In this document: positions 18,500 through 27,941 of the stretch, in pieces
Layout of the letters: every line of letters begins with the position of its first letter
How positions within the stretch are numbered: position 1 is the stretch's first letter
From: Stappia taiwanensis
GTDB taxonomy: Bacteria; Pseudomonadota; Alphaproteobacteria; Rhizobiales; Stappiaceae
Reading direction: 5' to 3'
Length of the DNA stretch: 64,000 nucleotides
NCBI RefSeq assembly: GCF_014635285.1
Contig: NZ_BMCR01000010.1
Coordinates: 1-64,000 of the forward strand
The notes under the pieces: generated by a model
The model's input: the letters and a program-made list of their open reading frames with translations, nothing else
Told to the model about the DNA's origin: nothing
Database searches by the model: none
Translations under genes and position numbers: made by a program

Positions 18500-19479
18500 G
18501 ACGGCAGGCGAAACTCGTCGGCGCCCTCCTTCTCGCCCTGCTCTGTGCGTCCGCAGTGTCTGCACAGGACGGGGAGAGCCCCCGCCACCCGCCGCTTGCC
18601 ATGTGGGTCTGGCGGACGGCCGACCTGCTGTCCGCGCAGCGCGAGACCGAGCGGTTTCTTGCCACCATCGGCCCTCTCCACCTCAGCGACCTCTATCTCT
18701 ACCTCACCCCCGAAAACTACCGGATCCATGATACCGCCTTGCGGGCACTGATCGCCCGGCTCAAGACGCAAGGAACACGGGTCTGGGGCATGGACGGATG
18801 GCGCGGCTATTTCCATGACGGCGATGGACCGTCAGGACTGATGGCGGCGTTGGACAGTCTGATCGCCTTCAACGCCCGCCATCCCGACGCGGGTTTTGCC
18901 GGTTTCCATTCCGATCTGGAACCGCAGGACGGTCAGGGCGCCGGGCGTTCGCTCTTCCACAATGGTCTTTCGGCCAGCCAACTCACCCCCGCGCAACGCG
19001 CCGATCGCGACCGGCTGATGGCCGACTGGGTGGCCCTGCACGACACCTTGCACCAACGGACCGAGGAGGCCGGTCTCGCCTATGGCGCCGCCCTGCCAAG
19101 CTGGCTCGACGACTACTACGGCGAGCCGGTGACCATGCGTGTGGAAGGCGACAGGCGCTCGGTGCTCGGGCAAATCCTGGCCCGCGTCGATGAGGCCGTG
19201 ATCATGGCCTACAGCACCCGGCCGGCCAGAACCGCTGCCCGCCTGCACGGTGAACTGACGTTTGCCCGCAGCTTGCCGCAGCCGCCGCGCATTCTCTTCG
19301 GGGTCGAGACCCATGCGGGGCCGAGACCAGCGGTCAGCTATGCGGACCTGCCGTCAAAAGCGTCGCGCAAGACCGTACTCAGTGACATCGCCGCCATCGC
19401 GGCGGAACTCGCGCCGGTCGGCCCGCTGTCCGGCGCGGTCATCCATGACTGGCAGGGCTGGAAAACCCTGCCGCCATGA
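18496..19479 (+). CDS. Secreted glycoside-hydrolase-like protein of the polysaccharide cassette
   Basis: A GTG start overlapping the previous stop (GTGA) gives 327 residues with a clear signal peptide (RRQAKLVGALLLALLCASA, cleavage likely after VSA). The mature part looks like a TIM barrel. Strand-like segments include PLAMWVWR, LYLYLTPENY, RVWGMDGWRGYF and GFAGFHSDLEPQD. AVIMAYSTRP and RILFGVETHAG are reminiscent of the strand ends in GH18/GH-like barrels. SDLEPQD and AVIMAYS may carry acidic and polar catalytic residues. No known family was identified with confidence. By analogy with polysaccharide operons, it may trim or release the polymer in the periplasm. Confidence 0.7.
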   Translation: MRRQAKLVGALLLALLCASAVSAQDGESPRHPPLAMWVWRTADLLSAQRETERFLATIGPLHLSDLYLYLTPENYRIHDTALRALIARLKTQGTRVWGMDGWRGYFHDGDGPSGLMAALDSLIAFNARHPDAGFAGFHSDLEPQDGQGAGRSLFHNGLSASQLTPAQRADRDRLMADWVALHDTLHQRTEEAGLAYGAALPSWLDDYYGEPVTMRVEGDRRSVLGQILARVDEAVIMAYSTRPARTAARLHGELTFARSLPQPPRILFGVETHAGPRPAVSYADLPSKASRKTVLSDIAAIAAELAPVGPLSGAVIHDWQGWKTLPP

Positions 19480-19489
19480 GGCTCGACCG

Positions 19490-19774
19490 GAAATCAGCCT
19501 GCGCGTGGAGACCTACACCCGCATGGTTCGCGACATCCTTGATGTCCTTGCGCGGTCAGGGGGTTCCGCCGCACCCTCATCGTCAACGGCCATGGCGGCA
19601 GACTTGCCATCGAGTGGATGACCGACAATTCGGACTGTGCGGTCCGCTTCCACAACCGGTGGAACGCGCCGGAGACGGGAATTTCGGTGGCGACTATCAG
19701 CGACCGGATGAGGAAATGCAGGCGATCTGGGGCGTGGCCACCGCTGAAACGCGCGGCCTGATGGAAACCTCGTG
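19490..19774 (+). pseudogene. Frameshifted creatininase-family remnant
   Basis: Reading across frames gives typical creatininase sequence: ISLRVETYTRMVRDILDVLA in one frame, FRRTLIVNGHGGRLAIEWM in a second, and GNFGGDYQRPDEEMQAIW plus TAETRGLMETS in a third. The N-terminal metal-binding part is absent and at least two frameshifts are needed, so no functional protein is made. It begins directly after the cassette's last gene and marks the right-hand scar. Confidence 0.75.
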
Positions 19775-19844
19775 AACGTGACCGGCTGAGATGGAGGATT
19801 TCGCCGATATCTCTTGCCTCGGCGCCTGCTTTTGCGGAGGATCG

Positions 19845-20033
19845 CTAGCGCCGGAGCAGGTGACAGAGACGGCGCTGGACCGGATGGCCCGGCACGGAAT
19901 TCGCATCGCCAACCATTTTCACGATACGCTTGACGCGATCGGGATCGCCCGACACCGCCTTCATCATGGCGAGGTGATTAATCGCCATCAGGTGGGCCGC
20001 CTGGGGGGCATGTGCCTTTCGAAAGGCACCCAC
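19845..20033 (-). pseudogene. RidA/YjgF-family remnant
   Basis: This short minus-strand frame contains AAHLMAINHLAMMKAVSGDP and DRVKRIVKMVGDANSVPGHP, which is the helix-strand core of the RidA family. Both the N-terminal third and the C-terminal active-site segment are missing. It is probably a leftover of a gene destroyed during the same event as the neighbouring creatininase remnant. An 18-nt palindrome, GTGCCTTTCGAAAGGCAC, lies at its start (20012-20029). Confidence 0.6.
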
Positions 20034-20061
20034 GGGCCACGCTCAAGCCCCTAAACGTTTC

Positions 20062-20089
20062 GGCCTGCCCCTTTTGCAAGGGGCAGGCC
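20062..20089 (+). terminator. Strong rho-independent terminator
   Basis: GGCCTGCCCCTT and AAGGGGCAGGCC form a perfect 12-bp stem with a TTGC loop, followed on the plus strand by TTTTCTGTT. It would stop rightward transcripts. It lies 48 bases past the gdhA stop, so the same hairpin may also end gdhA transcripts, although the thymine run is on the other strand. Confidence 0.8.
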
Positions 20090-20136
20090 TTTTCTGTTCA
20101 GCGCGCTCCGCCCTCATACGGGCGAAACCGAGAAGA

Positions 20137-21872
<1,736 letters not shown>

Positions 21873-23000
21873 TCAATCGAACACGACGACCTGGCGAATG
21901 GCCTCGCCGGCAGCCAGCCGCTCGAAACCTTCGTTGATTTCGTCAAGCCGCAGCCGATGCGTCATCAGCTTTTCGATCGGCAACTGTCCCTGCTCCATCA
22001 TCTGGGCGAATCGGGGAATATCGCGCACCGGCACGCAAGAGCCGACGTAGGAGCCCTTGAGGTTCCGCTCTTCGGCGGTCAGCGTCACCGCCGGGAAGCT
22101 CATCTTTGCATCCGGATGCGGCAGGCCGGCGGTCACGGTCGTTCCGCCCCGGCGGGTGATCGCATAGGCAAACTCCAGCGCCGGAACGGCGCCCGCCAGT
22201 TCGACGGCCAGTTCGACGCCGCCATCGGTCCAGGCCTTGACCTTCGCCACCGCATCCGCGTCGCGCGGATCGATGGCATGGGTCGCCCCCAGCTCAAGGG
22301 CGTGGGCGCGCTTGTCCTCGGCGAGGTCGACCGCGACGATGGTGCGCGCACCGGCGGCCACCGCCCCCAGGAGCGCGGCAAGCCCGACACCGCCAAGGCC
22401 GACGATGGCGCAATCCTGGCCCATTTTCAGGTTGCCGGAATTCAGCACCGCTCCGACACCGGTCAGCACCGCGCATCCCAGCAGCGCCGCCTTGTCGAGC
22501 GGAATGTCCTTCGGAATCTTGACGCAGGAGTTCTCGGACATCACCGCATGGGTCGAGAAGGCCGACACTCCAACATGGTGGTTGACGGTCTGACCATCGC
22601 AGCTGATCTTTCGGTCACCGTTCAGCAAGGTCCCGTTCGCCCCGGCCACCGCACCAGGCTCGCAGAGCGCCGGACGTCCTTCCGCGCAAGGCACGCAGTG
22701 CCCGCAGGACGCGATGAACACCATCACCACATGGTCCCCGGGGACAAACCGGGTGACACCGGGACCGACCGCCTCGATCACGCCGGACGCCTCGTGGCCG
22801 AGCGCCAGCGGCGTGTCACGCGGGCGATCGCCGTTGATCACCGATAGATCGGAATGGCACAGGCCCGCCGCCGCCATCTTGACGAGAACCTGACCGGCGC
22901 CCGGAGCGTCCAGATCGGCCTCGACAACCTCCAGCGGCTTGCTCTCGGTATAGGGGCGCGCCGCCCCCATCTCTCGCAGCAGCGTAATTCTGGTTTTCAC
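21873..23000 (-). CDS. Zinc-dependent alcohol dehydrogenase (MDR superfamily)
   Basis: The 375-residue protein is a class-III-like medium-chain dehydrogenase. It has the catalytic zinc ligands (GLCHSDLSV, LGHEASGVIE) and a structural-zinc cysteine loop (SCGHCVPCAEGRPALC). The NAD-binding GLGGVGLAALLGAVAAGA is followed by VAVDLAEDKR, whose Asp predicts NAD rather than NADP use. AHAIDPRD-type loops and the C-terminal IRQVVVFD follow. It oxidises a primary alcohol or hydroxy compound to the aldehyde. It lies directly downstream of the blcABC operon but behind a hairpin at 23088, so it may be only partly co-transcribed. A role in diol or butyrolactone-precursor oxidation is plausible but unproven. 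Confidence 0.9.
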   Translation of the reverse strand: MKTRITLLREMGAARPYTESKPLEVVEADLDAPGAGQVLVKMAAAGLCHSDLSVINGDRPRDTPLALGHEASGVIEAVGPGVTRFVPGDHVVMVFIASCGHCVPCAEGRPALCEPGAVAGANGTLLNGDRKISCDGQTVNHHVGVSAFSTHAVMSENSCVKIPKDIPLDKAALLGCAVLTGVGAVLNSGNLKMGQDCAIVGLGGVGLAALLGAVAAGARTIVAVDLAEDKRAHALELGATHAIDPRDADAVAKVKAWTDGGVELAVELAGAVPALEFAYAITRRGGTTVTAGLPHPDAKMSFPAVTLTAEERNLKGSYVGSCVPVRDIPRFAQMMEQGQLPIEKLMTHRLRLDEINEGFERLAAGEAIRQVVVFD

Positions 23001-23087
23001 GGAACAATCCCCCCTTTTGTCGGCGCCTTGCCTGGATCTGTCACCAGGCGAAACGCAAGCATCCGCGCCGCAACGCCGGATGACGGA

Positions 23088-23113
23088 CCCGACCCGCCAG
23101 CTGGCGGGTCGGG
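23088..23113 (-). terminator. Perfect palindromic hairpin after blcC
   Basis: CCCGACCCGCCAG is followed directly by its reverse complement, a 26-nt perfect palindrome 13 bases past the blcC stop. It lacks a thymine run on either strand, so it may be an attenuating or RNA-stabilising hairpin rather than a full terminator. Confidence 0.5.
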
Positions 23114-23125
23114 CTATTGCTATGA

Positions 23126-23917
23126 TCAGCCGTAGAACTCCGGCGCCTGCTTGAAGCCTTTCCAGGCATCCGGATCATGTCCGGTCACCACCGTGGCCCC
23201 GGTCCGGTCGGCCAGCGTGCGCAACTTCTGCACCGAACGCACGGTATCCACGGTCGAAGCCAGGAACCCGGGCAGGGACTTTTCTTCCCAGTGGTCGGTG
23301 GTATAGGCCGCATCGATGGTCAGCAGCATCGGGCCGGTGTTGGGCAGGTTGACCAGGAAGGACATGTGGCCGGGCGCATGGCCGGGGGTGAACACCGTGG
23401 TCAGCGTGCCATCGCCATAGATGTCGTAATAGTCATCCGCCGCCCCTTCTAGGAACTGCCACTTCAGGCCGGGCTTGTCGAAGTCCTTGCGGATATAGCC
23501 GCCGGCGGCAAACCAGTCCGGGGTATAGGCGTATTCATGTTCCGACCGCTGGACGATATGGGTCGCGTTCGGGAACCGGCCAATGGCGCCGGTGTGGTCC
23601 AGATGCAGATGCGACTGCACCACGTATTTGACGTCTTCAGGCTTGATCCCGAGCTGTTCGAGCTGCGCGACGCAGCCCTGGGCTTCGGTCATTTCCGGCC
23701 AATAGACGTCGCAGATGCCGCCCCAGTGCCCGCGCGCATCGGTGGCCGTCTCCACCGCACAACCGCCATCGATGATCGTATGCCCCTTGGGATGGGTGAT
23801 CAGAAAGAAGGGAACCGGGATCTCGTAATCGGCGCCCGCTCCTTCATTCATCTTGATGTTGTGCACCTTGCACTTGAGCGTTCCGCTCTGAAACATGTAG
23901 AGGCGAATATCAGTCAT
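23126..23917 (-). CDS. blcC: Gamma-butyrolactonase / AHL lactonase, AttM (BlcC) type
   Basis: The 263-residue metallo-beta-lactamase-fold enzyme carries the dinuclear zinc motif SHLHLDHTG (about 106-114), VTGHDPDAW and FTPGHAPGH. It matches Agrobacterium AttM/BlcC, as remembered, along the whole length, starting with MTDIRLYMFQSGTLKCKVHN. That enzyme opens gamma-butyrolactone to 4-hydroxybutyrate and also inactivates acyl-homoserine lactone signals. GGGAGAAA precedes the ATG. It is the third gene of an operon with blcA and blcB and ends at a hairpin. Cytoplasmic, with no signal peptide. The start is unambiguous. Confidence 0.92.
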   Translation of the reverse strand: MTDIRLYMFQSGTLKCKVHNIKMNEGAGADYEIPVPFFLITHPKGHTIIDGGCAVETATDARGHWGGICDVYWPEMTEAQGCVAQLEQLGIKPEDVKYVVQSHLHLDHTGAIGRFPNATHIVQRSEHEYAYTPDWFAAGGYIRKDFDKPGLKWQFLEGAADDYYDIYGDGTLTTVFTPGHAPGHMSFLVNLPNTGPMLLTIDAAYTTDHWEEKSLPGFLASTVDTVRSVQKLRTLADRTGATVVTGHDPDAWKGFKQAPEFYG

Positions 23918-23965
23918 GTGTTTTCTCCCAGAAAATCAAACTCAAATCGATGCGCGGCTCGGGCC

Positions 23966-25126
23966 TCAGAAAGCCTCCCGGTAGAGCTCGAACGCATCTG
24001 CCTCTGTCACTTCGACAGGGTTGTTCACCAGAAGCCGGGTCTGCTTCATGGCGTCCTTGGCCAGCATGGAAAGGCTGTTGTCGGTGACGTTGACGTCCCG
24101 CAGACGCCGGGGCGCACCGCTTTCGTCCATCAGCTTGAGCATGTGGTCGACGAAGGCGGCGGAACGGGCCTGCTGGTCCCCGCTCCCGGCAACGCCCATC
24201 ACATCGGCAAGCTCCGCATAAAGCGGGGCGGCGACCTTGGCGTTGAAGCGCAGCACCGGCCCGAGCATCAGCGCGTTGGTGAGCCCATGCGGCAGGTGAT
24301 AGTGGCCGCCGAGCGGGTAGGCGAGCGCATGGACGGCGGCAACCGGCGAATTGGAGAAGGCCTGACCGGCGAGCATTGCGCCGAGCAGCATCTTCTCGCG
24401 GGCTTCGCGATTGGTGCCATCCTTGCAGGCCGGAAGGAGGTTCTCGCCGAGCAGACGCAGCGCCTCACGCGCCAGCGCATCGGAGATCGGGTTCTTCTTG
24501 TGCTTCGAGGTATAGGCCTCGATGGCATGAACCATCGCGTCGATCCCGGTCGCAGCGGTGTGGATCTGCGGCAACCCCACCGTCAGCTCGGCATCGAGCA
24601 GCACGAAATCGGCGTAGAGCTGGCGCGACACCACCCCCATCTTCGTCGTTTCGCCGGTGGTGATGATCGAGATGTTGGTGACTTCCGAACCGGTGCCGGC
24701 GGTTGTCGGCACCAGCACCAGCGGCAGCCGGTCGCCCTTGACGTTGCCGATGCCATACATCTCCGACAGGTCCTGCGCCGAATTGATGGTGATGGCCACC
24801 AGCTTGGCGATGTCGAGGGACGACCCGCCGCCCAGGCCGACAACGATGTCGATCTGCTTGGCCCGCGCCGCCTCGGAGCAGCTGCGCACCACCGCCTCGG
24901 GCGGATCGGCCACCACCTCATCGAAGATCGAAACCTTGAACCCGGCGGCGCCCAGCGCCTGTTCCACCGGGGCGATCAGCCCGGCGTCGATCAGGCCACG
25001 ATCGGTGACCAGCAGCAGGTTGCGCGCCTCGAAACGCTCGGCCAGCAGCTCGCCGAGACGAGACGCTCCGCCCCATTCCAGATGAAGCTCCGGAACGGTG
25101 GTGAAGCTGAACGGTGTGACGGTCAT
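23966..25126 (-). CDS. blcB: Iron-containing alcohol dehydrogenase, probable 4-hydroxybutyrate dehydrogenase
   Basis: The start MTVTPFSFTTVPELHLEWGG has a GGGAGGA ribosome binding site and yields 386 residues, the standard length for group III alcohol dehydrogenases. Family motifs are GLGGGSSLDIAKLVA (NAD site, about 92-106), GTGSEVTNISII (about 137-148) and the metal-ligand region HALAYPLGGHYHLPHGLTNA (about 254-273). In the blc/att pathway this enzyme oxidises 4-hydroxybutyrate to succinate semialdehyde. It sits 35 bases behind blcA and 48 before blcC, which supports that specific assignment over a general alcohol dehydrogenase. Confidence 0.88.
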   Translation of the reverse strand: MTVTPFSFTTVPELHLEWGGASRLGELLAERFEARNLLLVTDRGLIDAGLIAPVEQALGAAGFKVSIFDEVVADPPEAVVRSCSEAARAKQIDIVVGLGGGSSLDIAKLVAITINSAQDLSEMYGIGNVKGDRLPLVLVPTTAGTGSEVTNISIITTGETTKMGVVSRQLYADFVLLDAELTVGLPQIHTAATGIDAMVHAIEAYTSKHKKNPISDALAREALRLLGENLLPACKDGTNREAREKMLLGAMLAGQAFSNSPVAAVHALAYPLGGHYHLPHGLTNALMLGPVLRFNAKVAAPLYAELADVMGVAGSGDQQARSAAFVDHMLKLMDESGAPRRLRDVNVTDNSLSMLAKDAMKQTRLLVNNPVEVTEADAFELYREAF

Positions 25127-25161
25127 GTCGTCCTCCCAAATCGTTGGATCGTGTCCATGCC

Positions 25162-26610
25162 TCAGCCGATGGCCGAGCACAGGTATTTGATCTCGAGGTA
25201 GTCCTCGATGCCGTAGCGCGATCCCTCGCGCCCGAGACCGGATTGCTTGACCCCGCCGAACGGCGCCACCTCGTTGGAGATGATCCCGGTGTTGTGGCCA
25301 ACGATGCCGTATTCGAGCGCCTCGGCCACGCGCCAGCTGCGCCGCACGTTCTCGCTGTAGAAATACGCCGCCAGGCCGAATTCCGTGTCATTGGCCATGG
25401 CGATGACCTCTTCCTCGGTCTCGAAGCGGAAGAGCGGAGCGACGGGACCGAAGGTCTCCTCCCGGGCAACGCGCATCGCTTGGGTGACGCCGGTCAGGAT
25501 GGTCGGCTCATAGAAGGTGGCGCCGGCCTGCGACCGCTGGCCGCCGGTCAGAACGCTGGCGCCCTTGTCCAGGGCGTCGGCCACATGGCTTTCGACCTTG
25601 GCAATCGCATCCGCGTCGATCAGCGGCCCGATCAGAACGCCATTGTCGGTTCCCCGACCCACCGGCATCTGCTTGACCCGTTCGGCAAGGCGGGCGGCGA
25701 ATTCGTCGTAGATCCCGGCCTGGACGTAGAGGCGGTTGGCACAGACGCAGGTCTGGCCCGCGTTCCGGTACTTCGACGCCAGCGCGCCCTCGACGGCGGC
25801 ATCGAGATCCGCATCGTCGAACACGATGAAGGGCGCGTTCCCGCCCAGTTCGAGGCTGAGCTTCTTAATGGTGGGCGCGCATTGCTCCATCAGGATGCGC
25901 CCGACCTCGGTCGAGCCGGTGAAGGAGAGCTTGCGCACCACATCGGAGCGGGTCAGCACGCCGCCGATTTCCCGGGCATCGCCGGTCACCACCTGGAACA
26001 CGCCAGCGGGCACGCCGGCGAGCTCCGCCAGACGGGCCAGGGCAAGCGCGGTCAGCGGCGTCTGCTCGGCGGGCTTGAGGATCATCGTGCAGCCGGCGGC
26101 CAGCGCGGGCGCTGCCTTGCGGGTGATCATCGCGGCGGGAAAGTTCCACGGGGTGATGGCGGCGCAAACGCCAATGGGCTGCCGCAGCACGACCAGGCGC
26201 TTGTCGGTGGTCGGCGACGGGATCACGTCGCCATAGATCCGTTTGCCCTCTTCGGCGAACCATTCGACGAACGAGGCGGCATAAAGCGCCTCGCCCCGGG
26301 CCTCGGCCAGCGGTTTGCCTTGCTCGGCGGTCATCAACGTGGCCAAATCGTCCGCATGTTCGACGATCAGATCAAACCACCGCCGCAGGATCGCGGACCG
26401 CTCCTTGGCCGCCAACGCGGACCAGGGGCCCAGCGCCGCATTCGCCGCCTGGATTGCAGCCTCGGTTTCCGCCGCTCCGAAATCGGGAACAGTGGCGATC
26501 TCCCGCCCGTCCGCCGGGTCGGTGACGGAAATCTTGCGCCCCTTCGCGGGATGCCAGGCACCGTCGATGAAACACTCCTCGCGCAAGAGCGACTGATCGT
26601 TCAAATTCAT
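25162..26610 (-). CDS. blcA: Succinate-semialdehyde dehydrogenase of the butyrolactone pathway
   Basis: The protein has 482 residues from MNLNDQSLLREECF. An adjacent upstream ATG would add one Met, but the GGGAGGA spacing favours the chosen one. It shows the aldehyde dehydrogenase signatures TPWNFPAAMITRKAAPALAA, FTGSTEVGR, the glutamate motif LELGGNAPFIVFDDADLD and the nucleophile motif NAGQTCVCANRLYVQ. It oxidises succinate semialdehyde to succinate, feeding the tricarboxylic acid cycle. It is the first gene of the operon. The palindromic site at 26627-26651 lies about 15 bases upstream of its start and would let the divergent IclR-family regulator block it. Confidence 0.9.
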   Translation of the reverse strand: MNLNDQSLLREECFIDGAWHPAKGRKISVTDPADGREIATVPDFGAAETEAAIQAANAALGPWSALAAKERSAILRRWFDLIVEHADDLATLMTAEQGKPLAEARGEALYAASFVEWFAEEGKRIYGDVIPSPTTDKRLVVLRQPIGVCAAITPWNFPAAMITRKAAPALAAGCTMILKPAEQTPLTALALARLAELAGVPAGVFQVVTGDAREIGGVLTRSDVVRKLSFTGSTEVGRILMEQCAPTIKKLSLELGGNAPFIVFDDADLDAAVEGALASKYRNAGQTCVCANRLYVQAGIYDEFAARLAERVKQMPVGRGTDNGVLIGPLIDADAIAKVESHVADALDKGASVLTGGQRSQAGATFYEPTILTGVTQAMRVAREETFGPVAPLFRFETEEEVIAMANDTEFGLAAYFYSENVRRSWRVAEALEYGIVGHNTGIISNEVAPFGGVKQSGLGREGSRYGIEDYLEIKYLCSAIG

Positions 26611-26626
26611 CATGGCTCCTCCCAAC

Positions 26627-26651
26627 GTTCAATATATTGAACTCAATTCAA
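26627..26651. promoter_or_regulatory. Candidate BlcR operator between blcA and blcR
   Basis: GTTCAATATATTGAAC (26627-26642) is a perfect 16-bp palindrome. Its right half-site TTGAA also pairs with a third half-site, TTCAA at 26647-26651, so three alternating half-sites spaced about 10 bp lie on one face of the DNA. TTGAACTC also occurs in the BlcR operator of Agrobacterium as remembered. The position just upstream of the blcA ribosome binding site suits a repressor. Confidence 0.7.
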
Positions 26652-26705
26652 GATGGTGATCAGGGAGGCGAAAAAACCGGTGCGCGTCAAGAGAGGTAAG
26701 GAAAA

Positions 26706-27488
26706 TTGACCACAAAATCCGCCCGTGCGGCGGGCTCGAATGTGCCGGCCCTTCGCCGCGCCGTCGCTATTCTTGATTATTTATCAGAGCGTTGCGGAGG
26801 CGCGTCCGCCACAGACATTGCCCGCGACCTGAATGTTCCCAAAAGCACCGCTCATGGACTGTTGGTTGCAATGGAGGAGCTCGGTCTGCTGATTCGCGAA
26901 TCCGACGGCCGCCTGCGCACCGGGCCGCGGTCGCTGCGCTGGGCCAATGATTTCATCGCCGGCTCGGATCTGGTTTCCGTATTCAAGCAATATTTCCACG
27001 GCCCACATCCGCTTGCGGGCTACACGGTGACCATGACGGTTCTTGAGGGGGCGGAGGTGGTCTACATCGCCTGTTCCCATGCCAATCAGCCGCTTGGGGT
27101 GACCTTTCGCATCGGCATGCGCCTGCCCGCCCCCTTCACCGCGACCGGCAAGGCCCTGCTCGGCGCGCTGAGCGAGGAAGAGTTGGAGCAGCGGCTGGGC
27201 GGTGACTTTCCCGCCCCCCTGACCCGCCATAGCGTGACCGATCTGGCTCACCTGAAACAGGAGCTGCCGCAGCTCGCCCAGCGCGGCTATTCCATCGACG
27301 ACGGCGAAACGCGAGAAGGCATGACCTGCCTGGGAACCACCGTGCGGGACCATACCGGGCAGGCGGTTGCCGGGTTGGCGATCTCCCTGACACGCACCGA
27401 GGCGGTGCCGGACAAAGTTGCCGAGCTCGGCGCCCGGCTGAGACAGGCGGCGCAGGACATCTCGGCAACGCTCGGGGCGCCTCGATAG
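26706..27488 (+). CDS. blcR: IclR-family repressor of the butyrolactone operon (BlcR/AttJ-like)
   Basis: The best start is a TTG behind GAGAGGTAAGGAAAA, giving 260 residues. The N-terminal winged helix includes ALRRAVAILDYLSERCG, then LNVPKSTAHGLLVAMEELGL. The IclR effector domain includes VTMTVLEGAEVVYIACS, LGVTFRIGMRLPAPFTATGK and SIDDGETREGMTCLGTTVRD. This agrees with AttJ/BlcR, whose DNA binding is relieved by succinate semialdehyde or 4-hydroxybutyrate. It is divergent from blcA, the classic arrangement for this operon, and the palindrome in the spacer is its likely target. Confidence 0.87.
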   Translation: MTTKSARAAGSNVPALRRAVAILDYLSERCGGASATDIARDLNVPKSTAHGLLVAMEELGLLIRESDGRLRTGPRSLRWANDFIAGSDLVSVFKQYFHGPHPLAGYTVTMTVLEGAEVVYIACSHANQPLGVTFRIGMRLPAPFTATGKALLGALSEEELEQRLGGDFPAPLTRHSVTDLAHLKQELPQLAQRGYSIDDGETREGMTCLGTTVRDHTGQAVAGLAISLTRTEAVPDKVAELGARLRQAAQDISATLGAPR

Positions 27489-27569
27489 GTCGAGGCGCCA
27501 GCGTCAGGCGCCGTCAAGGCCGGGCAGATGCACCGCCCAGGCGCCCGCCCGACCTTGCAACAGACCAAC

Positions 27570-27941
27570 TCACGAAACCGGTCTGTAGGCGATCGCCTCC
27601 ACTTCCACCCTGGCATCGACCATCAGAGCGGAGGCCACACAGGAACGGGCCGGCGGCGCTTTGGGGAAATACTCCCGAAAGACTGCGTTAAACGCCGCGA
27701 AATCCTCCGGGTCCATAAGCCAGATCGTGGTCTTGACCACGTCGGACAGGGTGGCCCCGGCCTCTTGCAGCGCAGCAGCCAGATTATCGAGGACCCGGCG
27801 GGTCTGGATCGAGATATCCCCGCCAACAAGCTCTCCATCCGGTCCGAAGGGCACTTGCCCGGACAGGAAGAGGAAGTCCCCCGCCCTGACGGCGGAAGAC
27901 AGCGGAACCCGAGGGTGCGTGCCGAACACCTGCCTGGTCAT
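27570..27941 (-). CDS. RidA/YjgF-family protein
   Basis: This 123-residue complete RidA-fold protein begins MTRQVFGTHPRVPLSSAVRAG and contains LFLSGQVPFGPDGELVGGDI, then VLDNLAAALQEAGATLSDVV and the C-terminal RSCVASALMVDARVEVEAIA. The Arg in the PPARSC segment corresponds to the catalytic arginine of enamine/imine deaminases. Its ATG overlaps the stop of the EamA exporter (ATGA), so they are one operon. The pair could detoxify and export a reactive amino-acid-derived compound. The substrate is unknown. It is separate from the broken RidA fragment at 19845. Confidence 0.88.
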   Translation of the reverse strand: MTRQVFGTHPRVPLSSAVRAGDFLFLSGQVPFGPDGELVGGDISIQTRRVLDNLAAALQEAGATLSDVVKTTIWLMDPEDFAAFNAVFREYFPKAPPARSCVASALMVDARVEVEAIAYRPVS

